Origin: Sulfurospirillum sp. UBA1314
GTDB taxonomy: Bacteria; Campylobacterota; Campylobacteria; Campylobacterales; Sulfurospirillaceae
Length of the DNA stretch: 17,200 bases
Reading direction: 5' to 3'
NCBI GenBank assembly: GCA_002307095.1
Contig: DBTO01000219.1
Coordinates: 1-17,200 of the forward strand
Part shown: positions 1 through 6,543 of the stretch, piece by piece
Layout: each line of letters begins with the position of its first letter
How positions within the stretch are numbered: position 1 is the stretch's first letter
Made by a program: the position numbers and the translations under genes
The notes under the pieces: model-generated
What the model was told of the DNA's origin: nothing
Seen by the model: the letters and a program-made list of their open reading frames with translations, nothing else
Databases searched by the model: none

Positions 1-496
1 CTTGGATCACTTCAAGTCCGATTTTCTTCGTGTGTGCGGCGTAGGAGCGCGTGTTGATTTTGTTGATAAACGTCACTAAAATCGGGTACTTTTTCGCCAT
101 CTGTTCCCTTGCAAAATCAAAGATGGCTTCCAGTACACCACTGCCTCGCACGCTTTTATCAACGCAAACAGGACCATACTGGTAGGAATTTTCAGGCGTT
201 ATTGTTTGCCCCAAATATTCAAGGTTTGCTAAGTCGTCCATCATGTACGCAAAGATCGGCCAAGAGGCTAAAAACTGCCACGAAGCAGACATCACATACG
301 CCACCACTTCACCCTCGTGAATGGCGATGAAAAGCCCCTGCTCTTCGTTGATGAGTTTAGTGAGCTCCTCTTTGGTGAGCGCGGTGGTGACGAAACCATC
401 TTGTTTATCTTCCTCTTGAATCGTATTGATCTGATACTTCGCGTGGAGCTTTAAAACGTTATCGATGTCACTGAGTTCGGCTATTTTGAGCTGCAT
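1..496 (-). CDS. GNAT-family N-acetyltransferase, 3' end cut by window edge
   Basis: This minus-strand frame stays open from ATG at 496 to base 1, giving 165 residues with no stop, so the C-terminus lies outside the window. The protein begins MQLKIAELSDIDNVLKLHAK. It has the alternating pattern of a GNAT acyl-CoA transferase: an N-terminal 'what I am next to' helix, a central strand (GLFIAIHEGEVVAYVMSAS), then GPVCVDKSVRGSGVLEAIFD, where the RGSG stretch fits the acetyl-CoA pyrophosphate loop (Q/R-x-x-G-x-G/A), and a late segment INKINTRSYAAHTKKIGLEV typical of motif B. Start choice: AAGGAGAAGAG sits directly before this ATG. A promoter reading TTGTGC-17 nt-TATACT on the minus strand lies at 532-560. 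The substrate cannot be told from sequence; small-molecule acetylation is only the family default. Confidence 0.8.
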   Translation of the reverse strand, partial: MQLKIAELSDIDNVLKLHAKYQINTIQEEDKQDGFVTTALTKEELTKLINEEQGLFIAIHEGEVVAYVMSASWQFLASWPIFAYMMDDLANLEYLGQTITPENSYQYGPVCVDKSVRGSGVLEAIFDFAREQMAKKYPILVTFINKINTRSYAAHTKKIGLEVIQ

Positions 497-531
497 CTCT
501 TCTCCTTGTTATCTCTCCATCATGGTGCAAA

Positions 532-560
532 AGTATAACGCAAAGCGCCCTTGGGCACAA
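532..560 (-). promoter_or_regulatory. Candidate sigma70 promoter for the leftmost GNAT gene
   Basis: On the minus strand TTGTGC (560-555) is followed after 17 nt by TATACT (537-532). The -35 matches only three of six consensus bases; the -10 is good. Initiation near 525 would leave a leader of about 30 nt containing the AAGGAG ribosome site. Confidence 0.4.
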
Positions 561-603
561 TCCAAAAATTGCTCTTGTTTAAAGATCTGCCACTGAAAAA
601 ATC

Positions 604-615
604 TTTACATGTAAA
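604..615. repeat. TTTACATGTAAA palindrome, intergenic copy
   Basis: Perfect 12-bp palindrome just upstream of the -10 element of the 632 gene. It is one of 12 copies of the core TTACATGTAA in this window. Confidence 0.85.
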
Positions 616-619
616 ATGC

Positions 620-631
620 TACAATTATCTT
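620..631 (+). promoter_or_regulatory. -10 element implying leaderless transcription
   Basis: TACAAT at 620-625 ends only 6 nt before the ATG at 632, so the transcript would start at or next to the start codon. There is no Shine-Dalgarno sequence in the gap. No convincing -35 is visible; the palindrome at 604-615 occupies the region just upstream. Confidence 0.4.
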
Positions 632-1102
632 ATGAAAATCACCATCACCCCCTACACCGACGCAAACGCCACCGAAATCACAGACCTGCACCACGCCTGC
701 GTGCATGCGATTGACCCATTGATTTATTCACCTGAACAGCAAGAAGCGTGGGCACACACGCCACCCAATTATCCCTATTGGGTCAAAAGACTTGCCCTTA
801 AAAAACCGTTTGTGGCGGTGGTGGAAACAAAAATTGTCGGGTTTATAGAGCTTGAAGCAAACGGACACATCGACTGTGCCTATACGCATCCAGCGTATCA
901 AAAGCGTGGCGTGATGAGCGAACTTTATGCCTATGCCCAAAATGTGGCACAGCAAAAAGACATAAAACGCTTATTCCTCGAAGCCTCCATCGTGGCAAAA
1001 CCTTTTTTTGAAAAACGAGGTTTTACCACACTCTCGCGCAATGAAATCAAGAGAAATGGGCAGATGATTGTCAATTATTCGATGGAAAAGATGCTCAGCT
1101 AA
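632..1102 (+). CDS. GNAT-family N-acetyltransferase (YafP-like)
   Basis: A 156-residue protein starting MKITITPYTDANATEI. Motif A is visible as HIDCAYTHPAYQKRGVMSEL (around residues 79-98), with QKRGVM as the acetyl-CoA phosphate-binding turn. Motif B follows as LFLEASIVAKPFFEKRGF. The tail NEIKRNGQMIVNYSMEK resembles the YafP/YhbS-type group of small GNAT enzymes. An upstream TTG at 551 would add 27 residues in the same frame, but those codons run through the palindrome and the -10 element and have no family resemblance, so ATG 632 is preferred. Its stop overlaps the stop of the convergent PIN toxin by 4 bp. Substrate unknown. Confidence 0.85.
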   Translation: MKITITPYTDANATEITDLHHACVHAIDPLIYSPEQQEAWAHTPPNYPYWVKRLALKKPFVAVVETKIVGFIELEANGHIDCAYTHPAYQKRGVMSELYAYAQNVAQQKDIKRLFLEASIVAKPFFEKRGFTTLSRNEIKRNGQMIVNYSMEKMLS

Positions 1103-1530
1103 TTCCCTTTTTTTGAATGGGCATCCACAAAAATTAAAAATTCTTGCGGTGACATCACTTTGGTGGTAGCGTTTTTAAACCCTGTGGCATCACGCGTGAC
1201 GATGACGTCCACATCGGTGTATTTGGCGCTGGTATAAATGACACTGTCTTCAAAATCGCTCCCAACGCTGCGCACACTATCGACCAAAACAGCTTTGGTG
1301 AGGTTGGTGATTTCAAACAGGGTGAGCAAGTTTTCTATCATCTGATTGCACCGTTTTTTATCGAGGTGTTTGCCCAAAAGATAGTAAAGCGTGGTAAGTG
1401 TTGTGGGGCATAAAAAGCCTTCTGCTTGTTTTGATTCTACTTTTAAAAAGATCGCTTGTGCCAACTCACTAAAAGGTTCGCGGTCTAAAAGAAGGTCTAA
1501 AACAACGTTCGTATCAAGCAATACTCTCAT
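1099..1530 (-). CDS. PIN-domain toxin of a type II toxin-antitoxin pair
   Basis: A 143-residue protein opening MRVLLDTNVVLDLLLDREPF, the classic PIN-domain start (D6 in DTNVVLD). The other acidic positions are at 92-95 (SDFEDS) and D114 (VTRDATGF), together able to bind the Mg2+/Mn2+ of a PIN ribonuclease. The LLDREPF segment is typical of the PIN_3 (PF13470) branch. The start codon overlaps the stop of the upstream small gene by 4 bp (ATGA), the usual coupling in VapBC-like operons. By family knowledge it would be an RNase held inactive by the protein encoded just upstream. The catalytic residues look intact, so activity is likely; the RNA target is unknown. Confidence 0.85.
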   Translation of the reverse strand: MRVLLDTNVVLDLLLDREPFSELAQAIFLKVESKQAEGFLCPTTLTTLYYLLGKHLDKKRCNQMIENLLTLFEITNLTKAVLVDSVRSVGSDFEDSVIYTSAKYTDVDVIVTRDATGFKNATTKVMSPQEFLIFVDAHSKKGN

Positions 1531-1757
1531 AAATATTTCTTTTCAAGATACGTTTGATACGCCTCTTCCCCCGCTCCTTTTAAAATGCCCCGAAGCTGTG
1601 AAGTTTTCGAAGATGATGCAGTTTTTTCCTCTTTTTTCAAGATAGATTCAAAAAACTGCGTGACCATTTTTGAAACGGATGTGTTGTGCTTTTTTGCATA
1701 CAGCTTCATATTTTCGATCAACTGAACGTCAGTGTAAAGCGTTATTTTCGAACTCAT
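1527..1757 (-). CDS. Antitoxin of the PIN toxin pair (ribbon-helix-helix-like, DUF6364-type)
   Basis: A 76-residue protein. The N-terminal part (MSSKITLYTDVQLIENMKLYAKK) reads as a short beta strand followed by a helix, then SVSKMVTQFFESIL as a second helix. This is the strand-helix-helix order of MetJ/Arc-type DNA-binding antitoxins and fits the DUF6364 group often paired with PIN_3 toxins. The C-terminal lysine/glutamate-rich region, with LRGILKGAGEEAYQTYLEKK, would be the toxin-wrapping part. AAGGAGCGG lies 5 nt before the ATG. It overlaps the toxin gene by 4 bp. By family precedent it would autorepress at the inverted repeat overlapping its promoter (1775-1799). Confidence 0.8.
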   Translation of the reverse strand: MSSKITLYTDVQLIENMKLYAKKHNTSVSKMVTQFFESILKKEEKTASSSKTSQLRGILKGAGEEAYQTYLEKKYL

Positions 1758-1774
1758 TTTCCGCTCCTTTTAGT

Positions 1775-1820
1775 CGTATATATTTTTGATTATTATACGG
1801 TATTTTTGGCTTTGTGTCAA
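1775..1820 (-). promoter_or_regulatory. Consensus promoter with operator for the toxin-antitoxin operon
   Basis: Read on the minus strand, TTGACA (1820-1815) is separated by exactly 17 nt from TATAAT (1797-1792), a perfect sigma70 pair. An inverted repeat CGTATA (1775-1780) / TATACG (1794-1799) with a 13-nt spacer covers the -10 and the expected start region. An antitoxin bound there would block transcription, as expected for an autoregulated pair. Confidence 0.75.
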
Positions 1821-1862
1821 AAATAGTTTTAAAATTAATTTTTATTTTTTCAGCTAAAATTC

Positions 1863-1874
1863 TTTACATGTAAT
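1863..1874. repeat. TTTACATGTAAT, one-mismatch copy of the palindrome
   Basis: The 10-bp core TTACATGTAA (1864-1873) is perfect; the outer base differs. It lies between the toxin-antitoxin promoter and the GrpB-family pseudogene. Confidence 0.75.
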
Positions 1875-1905
1875 GATTAGAAAGGGAACACTAACCCCTA
1901 ATCAT
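1873..1905 (+). other. Imperfect hairpin upstream of the GrpB-family gene
   Basis: ATGATTAG (1873-1880) pairs perfectly with CTAATCAT (1898-1905). Inside, GGG (1884-1886) can pair with CCC (1895-1897), leaving an AAA bulge and an 8-nt loop. It ends 31 nt before the start codon. No T-run follows, so it is not a standard terminator. Function unknown. Confidence 0.45.
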
Positions 1906-1936
1906 CAACACAATGTATTTGGAGTCATCACTATCT

Positions 1937-2458
1937 ATGAAAATTTTAAAATATAAAAAAATTGAAGCGAGTTTTACCCCTTGGGTGTCACACTATTGCG
2001 AAGTTGCGCAACGTGTTATTGACTTTATAAGTACCGAACAATTTGAGGTCATTCATATAGGTTCGACCTCCTTTAAAGTGGGTGGCAAAGGCATCATAGA
2101 TTTATCTGTTTTGTATAAAAATAACGATTTAGACGAAGCCGTTCAGCATTTATTAGAGCTTGGATTTTAAGATCAAATCAGCGAAAAACCTTTTCCCCCA
2201 GAGCGACCACGAAAAGATGGCACCGTAATAGTCAATGGCACGGAGTATCTTCTGCATGTTCATGTGATACAAAGCGGAAGCGATGAGCATAAAAAACAGA
2301 TGGACTATAAAACATATATGTTAAACAATCCTCTAGCAAGAGAGGCGTATGAAGCCTCTAAAAAAAAGATTCTAGCCGATGGTTTTAGAGATCAAGAGTC
2401 ATACGGTAAACAAAAATCACCTTACGTAAAATCTATTTTAAATGCGATAAAGGAATAA
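1937..2458 (+). pseudogene. GrpB/UPF0157-family gene broken by one in-frame stop
   Basis: The frame begins at ATG 1937 (MKILKYKKIEASFTPW) and stops at TAA 2168-2170. It then continues in the same frame to 2458 (DQISEKPFPPERPRKDG, then VIQSGSDEHKKQMDYKTYML). Joined, this is a full-length GrpB-like protein of about 174 codons with the family's features: HIGSTSFKV near the start (nucleotidyltransferase-fold glycine-serine region), a central E-K-P-x-P-P-E-R-P stretch, and a C-terminal helix NPLAREAYEASKKKILAD. No base is missing: a single codon after ...LLELGF has become TAA. The remainder is undegraded, so the change is recent, a sequencing error, or read through. ATG 1913 upstream is possible, but GGAG at 1921-1924 favours 1937. 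Confidence 0.75.
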
Positions 2459-2468
2459 AAATTGGGTC

Positions 2469-2480
2469 TTTACATGTAAA
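2469..2480. repeat. TTTACATGTAAA palindrome, intergenic copy
   Basis: Perfect 12-bp palindrome 10 bp after the GrpB-family stop and about 44 bp upstream of the next -10 element. Confidence 0.85.
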
Positions 2481-2523
2481 GCACAAAACATGGTGAAAAC
2501 TTAGCTTATGCCATAAAATTGGC

Positions 2524-2529
2524 TATAAT
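2524..2529 (+). promoter_or_regulatory. -10 element for the small Fic-antitoxin-like ORF
   Basis: TATAAT at 2524-2529, 30 nt before the ATG at 2560. No good -35 lies 17 nt upstream (TTAGCT at 2501-2506), as is common for promoters in this phylum. Confidence 0.5.
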
Positions 2530-2559
2530 TAAACTCCGATACACTAAAGGTACATACCG

Positions 2560-2706
2560 ATGAAAGCACCTAAAATTTCAAAAGAAATGATCAAAAAAGT
2601 TGTTTCAATTTCCCAAAGTATAGAAAGCTATAAGCCAGCATCTAAGCCTTTGCAACAACAAGCTAAAGAGATTATGGCAAAGTACAATGTCAAAATATCG
2701 GCTTGA
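2560..2706 (+). CDS. Small protein resembling a class I Fic antitoxin (VbhA-like)
   Basis: A 48-residue ORF starting MKAPKISKEMIKKVVSIS, supported by a TATAAT 30 nt upstream and TAAAGG 11 nt before the ATG. The central stretch SISQSIESYKP contains S-x-x-x-E, the inhibitory-helix motif of Fic antitoxins ((S/T)xxxE(G/N)), here followed by Ser instead of Gly/Asn. The helix-proline-helix pattern after it, with AKEIMAKYNVKISA, resembles the layout of VbhA-type antitoxins. The next ORF overlaps it by 20 bp in another frame and reads like the very N-terminus of a Fic toxin. Together these suggest an antitoxin left behind after loss of its toxin. The motif reading is mine and unconfirmed; it could be an unrelated small protein. 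Confidence 0.55.
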   Translation: MKAPKISKEMIKKVVSISQSIESYKPASKPLQQQAKEIMAKYNVKISA

Positions 2707-2773
2707 TGAGAATCCTATCTACATTGCAGGAACAGACGTTCCCAAAAACAAACTTTTATACTCCAAAAAATAG
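2687..2773 (+). pseudogene. 28-codon remnant resembling a Fic toxin N-terminus
   Basis: From ATG 2687 the frame reads MSKYRLDENPIYIAGTDVPK, then NKLLYSKK and TAG at 2771. In many Fic proteins a segment of the form GT-x-(I/V)-x-KNKLGIT precedes the Fic domain. Here KNKL is present, but the sequence then diverges (LYSKK) and stops. No HPFxxGNGR Fic core is present anywhere downstream. The overlap with the preceding ORF is typical of an antitoxin-toxin pair. I infer a deletion that removed almost all of the toxin and joined its N-terminus to the region before the next gene. Alternative: an unrelated short peptide. Confidence 0.4.
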
Positions 2774-2782
2774 AGATAAATT

Positions 2783-3436
2783 ATGCAAGATAAAAAGGCA
2801 TTATTGGTATCGCTCACTTATGAAAACCTGACTAAAAAAATTTTAAAGAGCTTTTTTAATTTTTTTATATTTCCTATCATTTTAGGTTTAGATATTATGC
2901 TCATAGTAGCAATAGTAAGGCATAAAAATCTCATTGAATCTTTGGCACTATCTGTTTGTTTCTTAATTGTTATGGCAGTATTCTTTTTAACTATCATGCT
3001 ATATTTATTGTCAATGAAATTTTTACTACGCAGATATTCTCGACTTGAAATCTTTGAAGATGAAGTTATTATTAACAATACAACTCACTATTTAATCACT
3101 GATATAGAATTCGTCCCTATGCCTTCTTTTTTGAGCGAGACATCACGGTGGTTTGAATTAAAAGAAAAAAAATCAGGTCAAGGTATTGCGCATTTCGTTT
3201 ATAGGTTTCACGATACTTATTTTTTCAAACATTCTCCTGAAATTGTTAAAAAAATCATACAAAATGATCCTTCAATTGAATTAAATGCTCTGCTTCAAAT
3301 GATAAAAAAAGATACAGAAGAATGTTTGCGAATACAAAATCGAAATGAAGATATACGAACACTAACAATTTTATTGTTTTTAGTATTGATATTTTTGACT
3401 TGTCAAATCTATTTTACGAACTTTTTTTACATGTAA
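2783..3436 (+). CDS. Uncharacterised membrane protein, three predicted membrane segments
   Basis: A 217-residue protein I do not recognise. Two long hydrophobic segments lie near the N-terminus (about 24-46 and 53-77) and a third at the C-terminus (about 193-215). Between them is a soluble stretch of about 115 residues rich in aromatic and charged residues (SRLEIFEDEVIINNTTHYLI, then WFELKEKKSGQG). The shape recalls small membrane proteins with a PH-like central domain such as YcxB, but this is only topology. It is AT-rich, with many AAA/ATT/TTT codons, unlike the flanking efflux genes. It starts 9 nt after the Fic-like remnant, and its last codons (TAC ATG TAA) lie inside a copy of the TTACATGTAA palindrome, so the palindrome supplies the stop codon. 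Confidence 0.6.
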   Translation: MQDKKALLVSLTYENLTKKILKSFFNFFIFPIILGLDIMLIVAIVRHKNLIESLALSVCFLIVMAVFFLTIMLYLLSMKFLLRRYSRLEIFEDEVIINNTTHYLITDIEFVPMPSFLSETSRWFELKEKKSGQGIAHFVYRFHDTYFFKHSPEIVKKIIQNDPSIELNALLQMIKKDTEECLRIQNRNEDIRTLTILLFLVLIFLTCQIYFTNFFYM

Positions 3437-3458
3437 GGAAAAATCCTTACATGTAAAA
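3425..3458. terminator. Hairpin made of two TTACATGTAA copies between convergent genes
   Basis: TTTTACATGTAAGGA (3425-3439) and TCCTTACATGTAAAA (3444-3458) are perfect 15-bp inverted arms around an AAAA loop. Each arm contains a full 10-bp core (3427-3436 and 3447-3456). It lies between two genes whose 3' ends face each other, so a bidirectional terminator is the natural reading, although neither side has a clear downstream U-tract. Confidence 0.5.
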
Positions 3459-3465
3459 CCCCCTC

Positions 3466-6400
3466 TCACTCCTCAATTTTCTGCATCCTAAAGTACAAAA
3501 CAGGAATCACCAAAAGCGTCAATATCGCTGAACTCACCACGCCGCCAATCATCGGTGCGGCAATGCGTTGCATGACTTCACTTCCAACACCATCCAGCCA
3601 CATAATGGGCAAAAGTCCTCCAAGGATGGCAAACACGGTCATCAGTTTCGGGCGGACTCGAAGTACTGCACCTTCAAAGATGGCTTCTTGCACTGCCTCT
3701 TTGGTTCTAACTTTTACATGTAAAAGTGCTTCCTCAAGGTAGATGATCATCACAATCGCCGTTTCCACCGCGATGCCAATCAGCGCTAAAAAGCCTACAA
3801 TGACGGCAATAGAGAGATTGAAATTCAAGTAGTCCACATACAAAAACCCACCGACCGCTGCGAGTGGCAAGGTCAAAAAGACCAAAAGCGCATTTTTAAA
3901 TGAACCAAGCCCTAAGTAGATGAGCACAAACGTCACCAAAAGCGTGAGCGGAAAGATGAACTGCAAACGCTCCATGGCGCTTTCCAAATACTCACTCTCT
4001 CCTGCCCAGCCGATGTAAAAACCTGTTGGTAACTCCACGCTCTCTTTTAAAATTTTGCTCGCCTCTTCTTTATAGGTTTTAGACGAAAAGCCCTCTTTTA
4101 AAGTGATGTAGATGTAGTTCACTTTCTTGCCCATCTCAGACTTGAGTTCACTCGCACCCACGTCGTAACCCAGTTCGACGAAATGCCCAAGGCGTTGAAA
4201 CCCATACGGCGTTTTGATGGTCAATTCGCTAATGGCATTCAGGTCTTTGCGACTCTCTTCTTCAAGCCTTAACGTGATCGCATACCGCTCGATCTCTTGG
4301 TAAAAGGTGCTCACTTTTGAGCCACCGATGGCATTGTCCACGAAGTTGAGTATCTCTTCTTTCGTGAGACCATAAGAGGCGATATTCTCAGGCTTTAACG
4401 TCATATTGAGGTAGTAACCGCTATTGGCTTTGTCCGCAAAAATGCTTTTGGTTCCCTCGTAGTTTGAAAGCACACTGGCAATTTTATTGGCACTATCTTC
4501 AAGCGCTTGGTCATTGTCGCCGTAGAGTTTGATGCCAAGTGGGGTACGTATGCCTGTTATGAGCATATCAATGCGCCCACGAATTGGGTATGTCCATGAG
4601 TTCGTGAGCCCCAACATTTGAAGCTGTTCGTTCATCTCATCGCGAAGCTTCTCGTAGGTCATTCCTGAACGCCACTGCTCTTTGGGTTTGAGCTGTATAA
4701 TGGTCTCGATCATCGAAAGCGGAGCTGGGTCTGTCGCACTTTCTGCTCGCCCTGCTTTGGCAAAGGTGCTTTCAACCTCGGGAAAGCTTTTGATGACCTC
4801 ATTGCTCTTTTGAGCGTACTCTTTAGCGAGCTCGATGCTGATGCCAAAGGGTGTGACGGGCATATACATAAACGTCTGCTCATTGAGTGGTGGCATAAAC
4901 TCCCAGCGCTGTTTCGTAAAGGTGTGATAGCCTAGCACCAAAAACCCGATGAACGCTGCAATGGTGATGTACCAAAAACGCATATGCAGTTTTAAAAGTG
5001 GTGCATACAGCCAGATGAAAAAGCGGTTGAGTGGATTTTTATGCTCTTCAAGGATTTTGCCTTTGACAAAAAAGAGCATCAAAAGCGGAACCAACGTGAT
5101 GGAAAGTACCGCACCGATGAGCATCGCAAAAGTTTTGGTATACGCCAACGGCTTAAAGAGAGCACCTTCTTGACCGCTCAGCGCAAAGATAGGCAAGAAA
5201 CTGACCACGATGAGCAAAAGGGCAAAAAAGATCGGGCGACCGACTTGTTTGGACGAAGCGATGATGATGGCTTTGCGCTCTTCCTCGCTTTTTATCTCAC
5301 CGTGTGAAAGCTTTTTATGCACATTTTCGATCATCACGATACACGCATCGACCATCGCACCAATGGCAATGGCAATGCCACCCAAACTCATGATGTTCGA
5401 CTCCAACCCAAAAAGCTTCATGCACAAAAAGGTCAGAGCAATGGTGAGCGGTAAAACGATGATGACAACAAGCGCACTTCTAAAATGAAGCAAGAAAAGC
5501 ATAACGACTGCCAAAACAACGATGCTCTCTTCTAAAAGAGCGCGCTTGAGGTTGTTGATCGCTTTGGTAATGAGATCGCTTCTATCGTACGTCGTCACCA
5601 CTTCCACATCGTTTACATGTAAAGATTCTAGCTTCTCTTTGACCGCCTGAATAACCTTGTAAGCGTTCTCTTTGTGGCGCACAACCACAACGCCTCCGAC
5701 CACTTCGCCCTCACCATTAAGTTCTGCTAAACCACTTCGGTATGTGGGGACAACACGCACATCGGCGATGTCGGAGAGTTTGAGCGGAATGCCATTCACC
5801 GTTTTGATCGTGATGTTTGAAAGGTCTTCCAACGAGGCTGCAAAACCTCTGGCTTGGATGATCTGCTCAAAGCCATTTTCAAGCACCACTCGCCCACCCA
5901 AATCGCTGTTATTTTTAGAAAGTGCATTCATCAGATCGTCGATGCTGAGATCATATTTGTAAAGGGCATCTGAGCGTAATGTAACTTCATAGTCTTTCAC
6001 AAAACCGCCCACACTCGCCACTTCACTCACGCCCTCAACACCCAAAAGTGCGTAACGGTAGAGGTAGTCTTGAATGCTACGAAGCTCATCTAAACTTCTG
6101 TTTTTAGAGGTCAGTGCATACTCAAACGCCCAACCAATGCCCGTTGCATCGGGTCCTAGCTTGATGGTTGCGTTTTTGGGGGCATTTTTAGAAACATTTT
6201 GGATGACTTCATTGACCCTGTCTCGCGCCCAGTAAAGGTCGGTGCCATCTTCAAAGATGATGTAAACGATGGCGTTTTCATACGACGTAAACGCGCGCAC
6301 GGTTTTGGTTTTTGCGACCGATAACAACGCATTGGTCAGTTCATAAACGAGCTGATCTTGGATGATCTTTGGCGATTGCCCCAAGTACTTCACATTGACG

Positions 6401-6543
6401 ATGACTTGCGGTGGTGTGAGGTCTGGCAATGCGTCCAGGGGCGTCTGCCGAATCGCCCAAAACGACAGAAATGCCGCAATAAGCAAGGTTAAAAGAAGAA
6501 GCGCCTTGTTTTTGACGCTTTTCTCAATGATACTCTCGATCAT
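3466..6543 (-). CDS. cusA: Heavy-metal efflux RND transporter, Cu(I)/Ag(I) type
   Basis: The inner-membrane, proton-driven pump of a tripartite metal exporter; 1025 residues, close to the usual 1040. The HME-RND signature in TM4 reads AIGAMVDACIVMIENVHK, with the proton-relay Asp at 399. The periplasmic cleft keeps three methionines at 561 (MYMP), 611 (APLSM) and 660 (RIDM). Their spacing of 50 and 49 is identical to M573/M623/M672 of E. coli CusA, which bind Cu(I)/Ag(I). Other conserved blocks are TPLDALPDL near the N-terminus, ELNGEGEVVGGVVVVR, SGQEGALFKPLAYTKTFAM and GAVLRVRPKLMTV near the end. It overlaps the membrane-fusion gene by 4 bp, so translation is coupled. Two TTTACATGTAAA palindromes lie inside it. 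Confidence 0.93.
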   Translation of the reverse strand: MIESIIEKSVKNKALLLLTLLIAAFLSFWAIRQTPLDALPDLTPPQVIVNVKYLGQSPKIIQDQLVYELTNALLSVAKTKTVRAFTSYENAIVYIIFEDGTDLYWARDRVNEVIQNVSKNAPKNATIKLGPDATGIGWAFEYALTSKNRSLDELRSIQDYLYRYALLGVEGVSEVASVGGFVKDYEVTLRSDALYKYDLSIDDLMNALSKNNSDLGGRVVLENGFEQIIQARGFAASLEDLSNITIKTVNGIPLKLSDIADVRVVPTYRSGLAELNGEGEVVGGVVVVRHKENAYKVIQAVKEKLESLHVNDVEVVTTYDRSDLITKAINNLKRALLEESIVVLAVVMLFLLHFRSALVVIIVLPLTIALTFLCMKLFGLESNIMSLGGIAIAIGAMVDACIVMIENVHKKLSHGEIKSEEERKAIIIASSKQVGRPIFFALLLIVVSFLPIFALSGQEGALFKPLAYTKTFAMLIGAVLSITLVPLLMLFFVKGKILEEHKNPLNRFFIWLYAPLLKLHMRFWYITIAAFIGFLVLGYHTFTKQRWEFMPPLNEQTFMYMPVTPFGISIELAKEYAQKSNEVIKSFPEVESTFAKAGRAESATDPAPLSMIETIIQLKPKEQWRSGMTYEKLRDEMNEQLQMLGLTNSWTYPIRGRIDMLITGIRTPLGIKLYGDNDQALEDSANKIASVLSNYEGTKSIFADKANSGYYLNMTLKPENIASYGLTKEEILNFVDNAIGGSKVSTFYQEIERYAITLRLEEESRKDLNAISELTIKTPYGFQRLGHFVELGYDVGASELKSEMGKKVNYIYITLKEGFSSKTYKEEASKILKESVELPTGFYIGWAGESEYLESAMERLQFIFPLTLLVTFVLIYLGLGSFKNALLVFLTLPLAAVGGFLYVDYLNFNLSIAVIVGFLALIGIAVETAIVMIIYLEEALLHVKVRTKEAVQEAIFEGAVLRVRPKLMTVFAILGGLLPIMWLDGVGSEVMQRIAAPMIGGVVSSAILTLLVIPVLYFRMQKIEE
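3713..3724. repeat. TTTACATGTAAA palindrome inside cusA
   Basis: The palindrome extends to 18 bp here (ACTTTTACATGTAAAAGT, 3710-3727). It encodes Leu-His-Val (residues 941-943) in the cytoplasmic loop before the last conserved block. Confidence 0.85.
5612..5623. repeat. TTTACATGTAAA palindrome inside cusA
   Basis: Encodes Leu-His-Val (residues 308-310) in a variable periplasmic turn just before the conserved EVVTTYDRS block. Confidence 0.85.

Noticed and set aside
604..609. TTTACA half of the palindrome as a -35 box
   Set aside because: Spacing to the nearest -10 (620) is only 10 nt, and other copies lie inside genes with no -10 nearby, so the motif is not a promoter element in general.
551..631. 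N-terminal extension of the second GNAT gene from TTG 551
   Set aside because: The added 27 codons pass through the palindrome and the -10 box, show no GNAT similarity and have no ribosome site; ATG 632 is a better start.
1099..1102. 4-bp overlap of two convergent stop codons as a regulatory feature
   Set aside because: Short convergent overlaps are common in compact genomes and no hairpin or other signal accompanies this one.
4949..5962. Plus-strand open frames opposite the RND pump gene
   Set aside because: They are antisense shadows with no ribosome sites or recognisable domains, lying over a strongly conserved pump sequence.
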